64,000 nucleotides of DNA from Rhodocytophaga aerolata (lineage in GTDB: Bacteria > Bacteroidota > Bacteroidia > Cytophagales > 172606-1): positions 124,001-188,000 of the forward strand of contig NZ_JAUKPO010000013.1 in assembly GCF_030503435.1 (NCBI RefSeq). The letters are read 5' to 3'. The translations under genes and the position numbers were made by a program. This document shows positions 19,101-25,927 of the stretch, one piece after another. The stretch's first letter is position 1; the number at the start of each line of letters is the position of its first letter. The notes beneath the pieces are model-generated. The model did not search any database and was not told the DNA's origin. It worked only from the letters and a program-made list of their open reading frames with translations.

Positions 19101-19705
19101 AAAAAAAAGATGCGCTTATTCTAAAGGCAAATTACTTAAGTACCTGTTATCTGGAAAATACAGGGAAAGGCAACTTTATCATTAAAGCACTCCCTGTACA
19201 AGCACAAGTAGCGCCGGTTTTTGGAATGATTGCTACTGATATTGACAATGATAGCAATTTAGACGTGCTACTGGTGGGCAATGATTTCGGGAATGAGGTT
19301 ATGATGGGCCGCTATGATGCATTTAATGGGCTGATTTTAAAAAACAATGGGAAAGCGGAATTTAAGCCATTACCTTTACAAGAAAGTGGGTTTTTTATAC
19401 CTGGTAATGCAAAAGCCCTGGCTCAGTTTACTACCAAAGATGGCCACCAGATGATCATAGCTTCACAAAATAGGGGCAGACTGTGTTTGTTTAAGAATAA
19501 ACAGAGTACAGAGATTATTAAACTACAACCCAACGATGCATTTGCCTGGATAACTTATGCAGATGGCCACAAAAAGAAAGAAGAATTTTATTATGGACAT
19601 TCATTTCTTTCACAATCGGCCAGGGAATTAATGTTGCCGGAAAATGTGAAAGAGGTAGAAATTTATACCTACCAGGGAAATAAACGGACCTTACCTTTGC
19701 AGTAA
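16145..19705 (+). CDS. Giant double-propeller FG-GAP/VCBS lipoprotein with central ASPIC/UnbV domain
   Basis: Predicted surface lipoprotein of 1186 residues. ATG 16145 is chosen because it gives a clean signal peptide with lipobox LGAC near residue 22; the frame upstream to TTG 16109 adds a non-signal extension. The first propeller (about 35-510) has seven calcium-loop repeats such as ADFNNDGLQD, FDYDNDGDLD and GDLDNDGDLD. An ASPIC/UnbV domain is central (about 520-602, with KINIVWPGGKKQ). A second propeller (about 645-1150) carries seven more (GDVNGDGLTD, ADFDKDGDLD, GDFDNDGDTD, TDIDNDSNLD and others). In the 770-residue relative ASPIC is C-terminal, so here a second propeller has been added. 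The haloperoxidase-like gene starts 75 bases downstream. Role likely adhesion or scaffold; enzymatic activity unknown. Confidence 0.9.
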   Translation: MCSKLSPFYLLLILSALLLGACESKKTLFSLIPADNSGITFSNTIVENDTMNILDFEYVYNGGGVAIADFNNDGLQDVFFSGNQVSNQLYLNKGDLEFNDITEKAGINGQGKWSSGVAVVDINNDGLMDIYVGATVNKVARLRENMLYINQGVQEDGLPVFKDLAKEYGVADDGHTTTAAFFDYDNDGDLDLYVVTNTIENYPNTYRKKVLDGSSPTTDRLYRNDWNEQLKHPVFTNVSKEAGIVAEGYGLGINITDINRDGWQDIYVTNDYITNDLLYINNGNGTFTDKAATYFKHTSNSAMGNDIGDINNDGLVDVVVVDMLPEDNYRKKVLMGANNYHGYINNDTYKYTYEYVRNTLQLNQGNKPGTNEPIFSEISLLANMAQTDWSWSPLIVDFDHDGNRDLVVTNGFPKDVTDRDFISFRAQSSSVASKEYILSQIPEVKIKNYAFRNNGDLTFTKVTDEWGFTQPSFSNGAAFGDLDNDGDLDYVVNNINDQAFVYRNNLVEKNLPNSNYLRIVFKGAEKNKMGLGVLVELELPNGQKQVYEHTIYRGYLSSIENAAHFGLGSNPVVKKINIVWPGGKKQLLENIQANQTLTVDIKNASSSKEPVLAAETILTEVTDSLHVTYVHQEPDYIDFNVQKLLPHKLSQYAPALAVGDVNGDGLTDVFTGGSRQHQGVFFMQNSKGNFEQKELLPAIKQDLKEQEDMGTLLFDADGDNDLDLYIASGGSEKEGNNQAYQDRLYINDGKGNFSLAQEALPPFTISSSCVKAADFDKDGDLDLFVGGRVEPDKYPKPVTSYILRNDSKPGEPKFTDLTTQVASTLTSIGLVCDALWTDYDNDGWIDLLLAGEWMPLTLLKNNGGKLENVSSQAGLASHTGWWNSLLSGDFDNDGDTDYIAGNLGLNSLNKASDEYPVTVYAKDFDNNGSFDAIPTTFFPDNTGALNEYTFHGREDLIKQMISMRARFPYYKDFANASLDKLLSADEKKDALILKANYLSTCYLENTGKGNFIIKALPVQAQVAPVFGMIATDIDNDSNLDVLLVGNDFGNEVMMGRYDAFNGLILKNNGKAEFKPLPLQESGFFIPGNAKALAQFTTKDGHQMIIASQNRGRLCLFKNKQSTEIIKLQPNDAFAWITYADGHKKKEEFYYGHSFLSQSARELMLPENVKEVEIYTYQGNKRTLPLQ

Positions 19706-19780
19706 ATCATCCAGGAAACAAGCCAAAAGCATCTTAATAGAATAATCTAACTATAGACATATACTTACAAAGATAGTTTC

Positions 19781-21139
19781 ATGAAAACATGTTATCTGTT
19801 AGCACTGGTCGTATGGACTTGTCTTCTGGCAAGCTGCACCACGGAAGAAAAACGTGAAGCCTCAACCTTCAAACCTGACAATCCGGACGTATTACACGCG
19901 ACTGTCAAAAAATTAACTGATGTAATTGTATACGATATCTTTTCCCCACCGGTTGCCAGCCGGATTTATGCGTATTCCAGCCTGGCAGCTTATGAAGCCA
20001 TCCGGTTCCAGGACCCAAAGCAATATCCCTCATTTGCCACTAAACTCAATGGATTTTCTTCTATTCCACAACCTGAATCCGGCAAAACGTATGATTATAC
20101 ATTGGCAGGAATCAAAGCCCTAATGACGGTTGCCCAGAAAGTAACTTTTTCTGTTGATACGTTAAAGATATTTGAACAAAACCTGATGGAAAACTATGAA
20201 CATGTACTCAACAAAGAAGTATATGATAGATCAGTGCTGTTTGGAGAGGAAGTAGGTAAGGCAATTCTGGCCAGATCTACCCAGGATAATTACAAACAAA
20301 CCAGAGGATTTGCCAGATATACAGTAACAGAATCGGAAGGTAAGTGGCGGCCAACACCTCCAGATTATATGGATGCCACAGAGCCGTACTGGAATACCAT
20401 TATGCCTCTGGCTCTGGATTCGGCTGCTCATTGCAGGCCTCCTAAACCTCTGGAATATAAAACAGATGCCCAAAGCCCTTTTTACCAGGAATTCAAATTA
20501 GTATATGATATTGGTAAGAATATAACTGAAGAACAAAGAGAAATCGCCCGTTTCTGGGATGACAATCCTTTTGTATCCCATCATACTGGGCATGCAACGT
20601 TTGCAACTAAAAAGATGACACCCGGAGGACATTGGATGGCTATAGCCTCTCTGGCAGCCCGGCAAACAAATGCGGATGTTATAAAAAGCGCACAAACCTA
20701 TGCCTTAACAGCTACCGCTTTGTTCGATGGCTTCATTTCATGTTGGGAGGAAAAATACAGGAGCCAGTATATACGGCCAATCACTGTTATCCATCAGCAA
20801 CTAGATGAGCATTGGGAACCTTTGCTGCAAACACCTCCCTTTCCAGAGTATTCAAGCGGCCATGGGGTAATTTCTTCTTCAGCAGCTACTGCACTTACCT
20901 TCTTATATGGAGAAAATTTTGCTTTCACGGATACTACAGAATTAGAATATGGAATGGGACAAAGAAGTTTTACGTCATTCAATCAAGCGGCCATAGAGGC
21001 ATCGCTAAGCAGGTTATACGGGGGCATCCATTATAAATTCACTTGTTTAGCTAGTGCTGAACAAGGGAAAAAAGTAGGCCAACAGCTATTGGCCAGAACA
21101 GGATTAACTAAACCGGAATGGGTAACTGCTAATCAATAA
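19781..21139 (+). CDS. Vanadium-dependent haloperoxidase-type lipoprotein (PAP2 fold)
   Basis: Exported lipoprotein of 452 residues with lipobox LASC (Cys19). All three motifs of the vanadium haloperoxidase/acid phosphatase (PAP2) superfamily are intact: K325-x6-R332-P333, S359-G360-H361, and R411-x5-H417. These residues bind vanadate or phosphate, with the histidines acting in catalysis. The architecture and spacing match bacterial vanadium haloperoxidases, which oxidise halides with hydrogen peroxide; a phosphatase of the same fold cannot be excluded from sequence. It is the last gene of the + strand locus, 75 bases after the giant FG-GAP gene, and ends at a strong bidirectional terminator. 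Together with the haem-motif protein it suggests oxidative chemistry in the periplasm or at the cell surface. Confidence 0.88.
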   Translation: MKTCYLLALVVWTCLLASCTTEEKREASTFKPDNPDVLHATVKKLTDVIVYDIFSPPVASRIYAYSSLAAYEAIRFQDPKQYPSFATKLNGFSSIPQPESGKTYDYTLAGIKALMTVAQKVTFSVDTLKIFEQNLMENYEHVLNKEVYDRSVLFGEEVGKAILARSTQDNYKQTRGFARYTVTESEGKWRPTPPDYMDATEPYWNTIMPLALDSAAHCRPPKPLEYKTDAQSPFYQEFKLVYDIGKNITEEQREIARFWDDNPFVSHHTGHATFATKKMTPGGHWMAIASLAARQTNADVIKSAQTYALTATALFDGFISCWEEKYRSQYIRPITVIHQQLDEHWEPLLQTPPFPEYSSGHGVISSSAATALTFLYGENFAFTDTTELEYGMGQRSFTSFNQAAIEASLSRLYGGIHYKFTCLASAEQGKKVGQQLLARTGLTKPEWVTANQ

Positions 21140-21158
21140 GTTTATTTACTGGGTAAAA

Positions 21159-21202
21159 GCCAAAAGAAAAGGCCAGAATCATTTCTGGCCTTTTCTTTTG
21201 GC
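21159..21202. terminator. 20-bp perfect bidirectional terminator
   Basis: Arms 21159-21178 and 21183-21202 pair perfectly over 20 bp around a 4-base loop, with A-rich and T-rich outer arms. It lies between the convergent haloperoxidase-like (+) and GH20 (-) genes and can terminate both. Confidence 0.88.
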
Positions 21203-21233
21203 ATCTAAGATAATGGATTTACCCGTCTTCAAG

Positions 21234-23282
21234 TTAAGTTGTAGCTTTTGCGGCTTTTTGTACTAATTTTTCAATCCCTTCTACCACTTTCAATTCACAC
21301 TTAGCTTGTGGTTTTTTAGCTTCTTCTAGCTGTTTCTTAGTGGTTTCTACCCAGCTGGCAGAAGGTGTTTTGCCTGTCCGTATATGTTCCATAGCTTGTA
21401 AGCCAATCTCCGACATGGCTGAAAGTGTTTGGGAAAGAGGGGCTACATCTTTCAGGATGGGAGCCTGTTTAAGTGTTTGCTGAAAGGCAGCATGATTGTT
21501 TTTCCATAATGTAAGCCAATAGGTTAGCTCTTTCGCAGCAGCTTCATTGGGAGAACTAATATATTGATCAGTTAAGAATCTGAACTTTCTGGCAACTGCT
21601 GCATCCGGGTTAGCTGCATCTGGTACTAAGGTATACGGGCCAAAACTGGTCAGGATGTTGCCTTTGCCATGCCTTTTATAATCTTCCACTGGTTCCAATA
21701 CGTCTACCAGGGTTTTCAGCGAAGTAATATCCCGGCAACCAGCTAAGCGGCGCAGCATCATTTCATAGTTTTTTTCATGCAATAAACCCACTTCTTCCAG
21801 TTGAAGGCTTATAATATCCAGGCGGCGGTACATGTCTTCTACATCTTTTACACTGCCCGGCGACCAGAAACGTTCGGCAATGGCAGCTGTCCGTGGCCAT
21901 ATTCTGGAATCTATTGTTTCTTCGGTTGCTAATTCCGACCACATGGCAGCTTCTCCGCCCAGAATATTCTTTTTTTGTTCATCTGTTAAATCAGCATCTG
22001 CAGGCACGGGATCTATTAAATAGTGTCTGCTGGTTGACCAGGCCAGGTCTATGTAATAACCATTGGAAAGTATAGCTGTATACCCTTTTCTTGCCGCCTC
22101 GAACAGAGATTTTTTTCCGCGCCACGACTGGATCATGATTGATTTTGTGATTCCAGGTTGCCAGATTTCATCCCATCCCATCATTTTCTTGTTGTACCTG
22201 GTTACGATTTTTAAGGCCCGTTCGATAAAATGCGTTTGCAGATCATGATTGCTTGCCAGGTTATTAGCCTTCATAAAGGCTTGTATCTGTGTATTGGCTT
22301 TCCACTGTTTGCCGTTATTTTCATCGCCTCCAATATGCAGGTATTCGTCTGGAAACAAGGCAGCCATCTCTTTAATGAAGGTATCGAGAAATGTATAGGT
22401 TTCTTCTTTTGTGGGGTCAAATGTTGGATTCTTGATGCCAAACTTCCGCTCAATGGTATAGGGCCCGGGAGCAGAGGCTAACTCCGGATATCCTACAAAC
22501 CAGCTGGTTGCATGGCCAGGTACATCAAACTCAGGCACTACCCGGATGCCCCGGCTATCGGCATACTGAATTATCTCTTTTATCTGTTCTTGCGTATAAT
22601 ACTGTCCGTCGGAGCCTAGTTCGTGAAGCTTTGGCAACGAGTTTGTTTCAACGCGGAAACCCTGATCATCAGTGAGGTGCCAGTGCAATACATTTAATTT
22701 TACAGCCGCCATTCCATCCAGGTTTCGTTTAATTACTTCTATCGGCATAAAATGGCGGGCTGCATCAATAAGCAATCCCCTCCAGGGAAACCTGGGTGCA
22801 TCTTGAATTGTAACAGCCGGAAGGTAATAGCCATTTTCATCCCTTCCTACCAATTGTAAAATTGTCTCTAACCCTCTCAGTGCACCTATATCTGTGGTAG
22901 CTGTCAACTTTATTTTTTCGGAAGTCACCGTTAAAGTGTAGCTTTCATCCTCATTTAGTATTACTTTTCCGGGCCGGTCTACAGTAATCTGCAAGGAGGC
23001 TGAAGCATCGGTGTTATTGGACGTGATGTATGCCTGAGAAAAAAACAGCCCTGTCCGGCCATCCAGACGGCGTAACATTCTGGTTGCTCCGCCATATATT
23101 CGCTGATGTGGCTTTCCCTTAATAGCTAAAGTAAACTCCTGAGTCAGCGTAAATCTTCCATTCCCTTTTTCCATACGGGCAGGTACTGGCATCAAATGAT
23201 GAACTAGCCCGGTTGGTTGGCTATATACTGCTTGAATAAGTAGGAGGCAGGAAAAAACAAAGAAGGAAAAGGTTTTTTTCAT
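21234..23282 (-). CDS. Secreted beta-N-acetylhexosaminidase, GH20
   Basis: Hydrolyses terminal beta-linked N-acetylhexosamine from glycans such as chitin oligomers, glycoproteins or peptidoglycan fragments. It has 682 residues, and the signal peptide ends near residue 22 (VYSQ). The N-terminal GH20b domain (about 28-155) precedes the GH20 barrel (about 158-500), with DAARHFMP, HWHLTDDQGFR near 200, EFDVPGHATS near 251 and the catalytic pair D320-E321 in HIGGDENN. GWDEIW follows near 372. The C-terminal 130 residues form an additional helical region. It is exported but has no lipobox, so probably periplasmic or secreted. It diverges from the POT transporter, with which it may share scavenging of amino-sugar/peptide material (inference). 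Confidence 0.95.
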   Translation of the reverse strand: MKKTFSFFVFSCLLLIQAVYSQPTGLVHHLMPVPARMEKGNGRFTLTQEFTLAIKGKPHQRIYGGATRMLRRLDGRTGLFFSQAYITSNNTDASASLQITVDRPGKVILNEDESYTLTVTSEKIKLTATTDIGALRGLETILQLVGRDENGYYLPAVTIQDAPRFPWRGLLIDAARHFMPIEVIKRNLDGMAAVKLNVLHWHLTDDQGFRVETNSLPKLHELGSDGQYYTQEQIKEIIQYADSRGIRVVPEFDVPGHATSWFVGYPELASAPGPYTIERKFGIKNPTFDPTKEETYTFLDTFIKEMAALFPDEYLHIGGDENNGKQWKANTQIQAFMKANNLASNHDLQTHFIERALKIVTRYNKKMMGWDEIWQPGITKSIMIQSWRGKKSLFEAARKGYTAILSNGYYIDLAWSTSRHYLIDPVPADADLTDEQKKNILGGEAAMWSELATEETIDSRIWPRTAAIAERFWSPGSVKDVEDMYRRLDIISLQLEEVGLLHEKNYEMMLRRLAGCRDITSLKTLVDVLEPVEDYKRHGKGNILTSFGPYTLVPDAANPDAAVARKFRFLTDQYISSPNEAAAKELTYWLTLWKNNHAAFQQTLKQAPILKDVAPLSQTLSAMSEIGLQAMEHIRTGKTPSASWVETTKKQLEEAKKPQAKCELKVVEGIEKLVQKAAKATT

Positions 23283-23630
23283 AAACTAGCTGAATTTGGC
23301 ATGTAATTGAAAAAGCAAGTTAAAAAAACTAACTCCCTCGCATATAAGTTTATTTGGGTAAACTATACATGGATATTACATAGGAGTGAGTAAACCTGTG
23401 TAATAATTAGAGTAGGTAGAGCAGATTCATTACCTAGGCGGGTATAAAAAGCCCCCAGCTTAGTTCGCATACAGATTAGTGGCAAAATGCTTATATTTTT
23501 AGTAACTTGCTTTTCCATCTGTCGGATAAACCATTATTCACACAAACTAACTTCTCATTGTTATTGCTCTGCCAGGCTGACTATTCTTGCTTCGTCTACT
23601 TTGCAAAGCCATAACCAACCTTAAACCTAC
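23283..23630. other. 348-base divergent intergenic region
   Basis: Separates the GH20 gene (-) from the POT transporter (+). It must carry both promoters, but no full -33/-7 pair matching the Bacteroidota consensus was found on either strand, and no convincing small gene or strong hairpin was seen. Confidence 0.5.
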
Positions 23631-25079
23631 ATGGAATCAACACAAACTGTACCCATTAACCAGAAAAAAACAGATAAATACCCGAAAAGTGTCCCCTACA
23701 TCATTGGCAACGAAGCAGCTGAACGCTTCAGTTTTTATGGGATGCGTTCTATTCTGCCAACCTTTCTTGTAGCGCAGTTCTTCAATCCCTCCAGCAATCC
23801 GGCTATGCAGACTATGGCCGAGGCTCAAGCCAATGAGCAAACCCACTTCTTTGTGGCACTGGCGTATGCCATGCCTTTGGTGGGAGGCATATTGGCCGAC
23901 TGGTTTTTTGGCAAGTATAAGGTTATTTTATATATCTCTCTATTATACTGCATTGGCCACTTAACGCTTGCCATTTACGATCATGATTTGCAAGGATTTA
24001 CCTTTGGTTTGGTATTAATAGCCATTGGGGCCGGTTGTATTAAATCGTGCGTGTCGGCAAACGTAGGCGACCAGTTTGATGAATCTAATCAGCACCTGAT
24101 GTCTAAAGTATATGGCTGGTTCTATTTCAGCATCAATGCAGGTTCTGTTTTTGCTACTTTAATGATTCCCATTATCTATGCAAAGTATGGCTCAGCCTGG
24201 GCTTTTGGTGTACCCGGTATTTTAATGGCCCTGGCAACATTTATTTTCTGGTTAGGCCGCAGAAAATACCGGAAAGTGCCTCCTTCAGGTATTCAGCGGA
24301 ATAATTTCCTGTTTATCTCTTTATATGCTCTGGCAAATGTAGGAAAAAAGAAAAAAGGCGAATCCTGGCTGGATGTAGCAAAAGCAAATTTTAAAGAAGA
24401 GTCCGTAGAAGGAGTAAAGGCTGTTTACCGGGTTCTCATGGTGTTTGCCTTCATTCCGATATTCTGGGCTATGTGGGATCAGAACCTTTCTGAATGGGTA
24501 TTGCAAGCAGCTAAAATGGATAGGACGGTATTTGGTATTGAACTTCTTCCAGAGCAAGTGCAGACCGTGAATCCAATGTTTTTGCTTTCTCTAATTCCCG
24601 TATTTACGTACATAATTTACCCATTTTTTGATAAACTAGGTCTTAAAACAACTCCTCTGCGCCGTATTGGTACTGGCCTTTTCCTGACTGCTTGTTCTTT
24701 TGTTATAATTGCTCTGATTCAGGAACAAATAGATAATGGGGGTTCTCCCACTATCTGGTGGCAGATTCTGGCTTATTTCCTTTTGTCTGCTGCTGAAGTG
24801 TTAGTATCTATTACAGGGTTAGAATATGCCTATACCCATTCACCAAAAGCTATGAAAAGTACAATGTCTGCTATATGGCTGTTAACTGTAGCAGTGGGAA
24901 ATATATTTGTTTCTTTGGTAAACAGCAGCATTGCCAACAAAGGCTTTTTTGCACAGTTAGAAGGAGCAACTTATTTCTGGTTCTTCGTAGGATTGATGAT
25001 GGCTTTTTTACTAGTATTTATGCTTGTTTCCGGTAGAATCAAAGAAAGAAGTTTTATTGTGAACGAGGCGGAAGCTTAA
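23631..25079 (+). CDS. POT/PTR2-family proton-dependent oligopeptide transporter
   Basis: Inner-membrane major facilitator of the POT (PTR2) family, importing di- and tripeptides with protons. It is 482 residues with about 12 hydrophobic helices. The family signature E-x-x-E-R-F-x-x-Y-G is present at residues 28-37 in helix 1 and provides the proton-coupling glutamates. The second family signature region (GxGCIKSCVSANVGDQF near 135) is also recognisable. The protein ends with a short basic/acidic tail. Monocistronic: divergent from GH20 and followed by a terminator at 25103-25142. Confidence 0.94.
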   Translation: MESTQTVPINQKKTDKYPKSVPYIIGNEAAERFSFYGMRSILPTFLVAQFFNPSSNPAMQTMAEAQANEQTHFFVALAYAMPLVGGILADWFFGKYKVILYISLLYCIGHLTLAIYDHDLQGFTFGLVLIAIGAGCIKSCVSANVGDQFDESNQHLMSKVYGWFYFSINAGSVFATLMIPIIYAKYGSAWAFGVPGILMALATFIFWLGRRKYRKVPPSGIQRNNFLFISLYALANVGKKKKGESWLDVAKANFKEESVEGVKAVYRVLMVFAFIPIFWAMWDQNLSEWVLQAAKMDRTVFGIELLPEQVQTVNPMFLLSLIPVFTYIIYPFFDKLGLKTTPLRRIGTGLFLTACSFVIIALIQEQIDNGGSPTIWWQILAYFLLSAAEVLVSITGLEYAYTHSPKAMKSTMSAIWLLTVAVGNIFVSLVNSSIANKGFFAQLEGATYFWFFVGLMMAFLLVFMLVSGRIKERSFIVNEAEA

Positions 25080-25102
25080 ACGTATAATTAATCAAGTTAC
25101 AT

Positions 25103-25147
25103 AAGCCTGTATCCATAAACGGTTGCAGGCTTTTTTTCTACCTATCT
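25103..25147 (+). terminator. Intrinsic terminator after POT transporter
   Basis: A 7-bp stem (25103-25109 with 25136-25142), extendable with a mismatch, is followed by a run of seven T residues. The loop is long (26 bases), so strength is uncertain. Confidence 0.6.
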
Positions 25148-25260
25148 TATCCGTAAGAAGGTGCTGCTGAATATTTTAAGAAAAATAAACGGTTACTTTT
25201 TGCCGGACAACTATACTTATGATTGCTTAACATACCCTGGCCGTTTCTACAGTAGTCTCT

Positions 25261-25290
25261 TTTGAACTTTGCTTACTAATTAATATATTG
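25261..25290 (+). promoter_or_regulatory. Candidate promoter for the 66-residue gene
   Basis: TTTG at 25261-25264 is spaced 19 bases from TATATTG at 25284-25290, which lacks one T of the TAnnTTTG consensus. A transcript would start about 20 bases before the ATG at 25317. Confidence 0.3.
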
Positions 25291-25316
25291 CTTACACAGA
25301 AAAATTATTACTACAC

Positions 25317-25517
25317 ATGAGAAAGATTACAGATCTGGATAGAGTTAAAATCTACGAACATGATGACAGCGTTCTGGAAGGAATGATCAATGAGTGCAAC
25401 CAAATGATAGATCGGTTTGAATCTTTAGAGGATCAGGAAAGTGCGGAAGGAAAAGATTTAAAAGTAAATATCCTTAATTATAAAAATAAGATCGCTAAAA
25501 TACGGAATGGCTATTAA
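25317..25517 (+). CDS. Small hypothetical helical protein (66 residues)
   Basis: Not recognised as a named family. The protein is hydrophilic and highly charged, with no signal peptide, membrane helix or cysteine-pair metal site. Heptad-like spacing of hydrophobics (VLEGMINECNQMIDRFESL, then LKVNILNYKNKIAKI) suggests an alpha-helical hairpin. It is bounded by a terminator on each side (25103-25147 and 25595-25628) and has a weak promoter match, so it is probably a single-gene transcript. The clean ATG and isolation support a real gene. Confidence 0.7.
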   Translation: MRKITDLDRVKIYEHDDSVLEGMINECNQMIDRFESLEDQESAEGKDLKVNILNYKNKIAKIRNGY

Positions 25518-25594
25518 TATGCCTGATCACTCTATAGGTAGCTTTCTGTTATCTTCCCTGATTCTACTCCATTAAGATAACTTAAAATGTATAA

Positions 25595-25628
25595 AAAAAC
25601 CTGTCTGCTTTTAAGCAGACAGGTTTTT
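25595..25628. terminator. Strong intrinsic terminator
   Basis: A near-perfect 34-base palindrome: 16-bp arms 25595-25610 and 25613-25628, A-rich on the left and T-rich on the right. It can act in both directions and follows the 66-residue gene. Confidence 0.85.
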
Positions 25629-25828
25629 GTGTTATTGGTAACGGCTTAAGCACGAGTCATACTGAGTTAAAGCAAGTGTAGTTAGAGATTTAGTAGAAAC
25701 CATCCCATCATCAAAGTGCTTGTACCTATTTTACATCCATCACCTACATACAGCATCCATGTATAGCAATCATTAGATCAATATAATAGGGGGGAAGCAC
25801 TAGATTACAGGTAACTAATAGTAAACAA

Positions 25829-25859
25829 AAAACCATGGCAACAAAATTACCATGGTTTT
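25829..25859 (-). terminator. Terminator of the ThuA-fusion operon
   Basis: A 10-bp perfect stem (25829-25838 with 25850-25859). On the - strand it is followed by a T-run, as expected for an intrinsic terminator about 70 bases after the stop at 25928. Confidence 0.8.
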
Positions 25860-25927
25860 AATACATTAATAATAACACATTTAACTATCTTCTGTCAGCA
25901 GCAAGCTGACTAAAATTTTGAAGTTCG

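Larger units (their letters stand above)
25518..25927. other. 410-base convergent intergenic region with two terminators
   Basis: Contains the hairpin 25595-25628 for the small + strand gene and the hairpin 25829-25859 for the - strand ThuA-fusion gene. No gene was seen between them. Confidence 0.6.
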
